Part shown: one piece after another, positions 15,533 through 16,226 of the stretch
Layout of the letters: the number at the start of each line of letters is the position of its first letter
Position numbering within the stretch: position 1 is the stretch's first letter
Assembly (NCBI GenBank): GCA_023430705.1
Contig: JAEYZJ010000146.1
Coordinates: forward strand, 1-16,226
Origin: Pseudomonadota bacterium
Lineage (GTDB): Bacteria > Pseudomonadota > Alphaproteobacteria > Rhizobiales > Devosiaceae
Direction: 5' to 3'
DNA length: 16,226 nucleotides
Program-made: the position numbers and the translations under genes
The notes under the pieces: generated by a model
The model's database searches: none
Told to the model about the DNA's origin: nothing
The model's input: only the letters and a program-made list of their open reading frames with translations

Positions 15533-16226
15533 GACACCGGCTCCGCCTTCCTGCCGTGGACCGACGGGATCGAGGCCAGGAGGCCCCTGGTGTATTCGTG
15601 ACTGGGCATCTTGAGCACCGAGCGCACGTCACCCTGCTCCACGATGCGCCCGCTGTTCATCACGGCGACATGCGTGCACAGCTGCGCCACGACGCCCATG
15701 TTGTGCGTGATCATCAGCACACCCAGGTTGTATTCCTTGACCAGCCCGTAGATCAGTTCGAGCACCTGCGCCTGCACGGACACATCAAGCGCCGTAGTCG
15801 GCTCGTCGGCGATCAGCAGGTCGGGCCGCCCGATCAGTGCCATTGCGATCATCACGCGCTGCCGCATGCCGCCCGAGAACTGATGCGGGAAGCTGCCGAT
15901 GCGCAAGGCGGCATCGCGGACGCCGACACGTTCGAGCATGGCCACTGCCTTGTCGAGGGCCGCACGCTTGCGGATGGCGCCACTGGCCCCGGCGTTGAGG
16001 TTGAGCTTGGCGGGCTCGACACTTGCGATGTGCAGGCCGACATCCACCATCTGCTCGCGGATGGTGAGCACCGGGTTGAGATTGGCCGATGGGTCCTGGA
16101 ACACCATGCCGATGCGATTGCCGCGCAGCCGGCGCATGGCCTTCTCGTCCTGGCCGAGGATGTCGATGCCATCGAAGCTGATGCCCCCGCCGGTGTAGCG
16201 GGCGGGCGGTGTCGGCACGATGCGCG
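15529..16226 (-). CDS. Peptide-type (Dpp/Opp) ABC transporter ATP-binding protein, DppD-like (5' end outside window)
   Basis: The partner ATPase, partial: its N-terminal part with Walker A lies beyond the right window edge. The visible 232 codons start within the segment before PPARYTGGGISFDG, where the Dpp/Opp family has PxPPAxxxxGxIxFDG. They then show VFQDPSANLNPVL, the signature FSGGMRQRV, Walker B LLIADEP, TALD and the switch His in MITHNMG, ending in HEYTRGLLASIPS. An internal GTG at 16216-16218 is not the true start. Substrate-binding and permease genes are expected to the right of the window. Confidence 0.92.

Overview
The window is GC-rich (third codon positions mostly G or C) and reads like a chromosomal or megaplasmid accessory region of an alphaproteobacterium, probably of the Hyphomicrobiales (rhizobia and relatives). 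That assignment is an inference from gene content and codon style; there is no rRNA, tRNA or marker gene here to fix it.

Left region (about 1-3809, all on +): a thiocyanate-degradation module. It has a cobalt-type thiocyanate hydrolase whose beta and alpha subunits are fused into one chain (236-1081), the catalytic gamma subunit with its Cys-Thr-Leu-Cys-Ser-Cys metal site (1114-1872), and a small P15K/nitrile-hydratase-activator-like protein overlapping it (1869-2249). An unrecognised 103-residue protein (2464-2775) and a TauE/SafE-family anion transporter (3000-3809) follow. Together they would hydrolyse thiocyanate to carbonyl sulfide and ammonia, with the activator loading or maturing the metal centre. 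The transporter may move thiocyanate in or sulfur oxyanions out. No carbonyl sulfide hydrolase is visible.

Middle (3810-4427): 618 bases without an intact gene. They carry a decayed C-terminus of a sugar ABC-transporter ATPase. A tiny IS3-type integrase-like scrap sits further left (about 2345-2377). These scars suggest the thiocyanate module was brought in next to, or on top of, older genes.

Right region (4428-16226): a catabolic locus for a nitrogen compound. The + strand carries a DUF3830 cyclophilin-like protein, an FAD amine-oxidase-family protein, a DadA-type FAD oxidoreductase, a DapA-superfamily lyase with altered active-site residues, and a LysR regulator. Converging on it from the - strand is a transporter-enzyme operon. 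Read in its own direction it has two Dpp/Opp-type ABC ATPases (the first cut by the window edge), a 1270-residue fused HyuA-HyuB hydantoinase/5-oxoprolinase, and a dihydropyrimidinase/D-hydantoinase with a complete binuclear metal site. A plausible reading is uptake of a cyclic amide, ureide or peptide-like compound, ring opening by the two hydrolases, then oxidation of the resulting amino acid or amine and cleavage by the DapA-like enzyme. The actual substrate cannot be read from the sequence. This gene combination is the best candidate here for an undescribed pathway.
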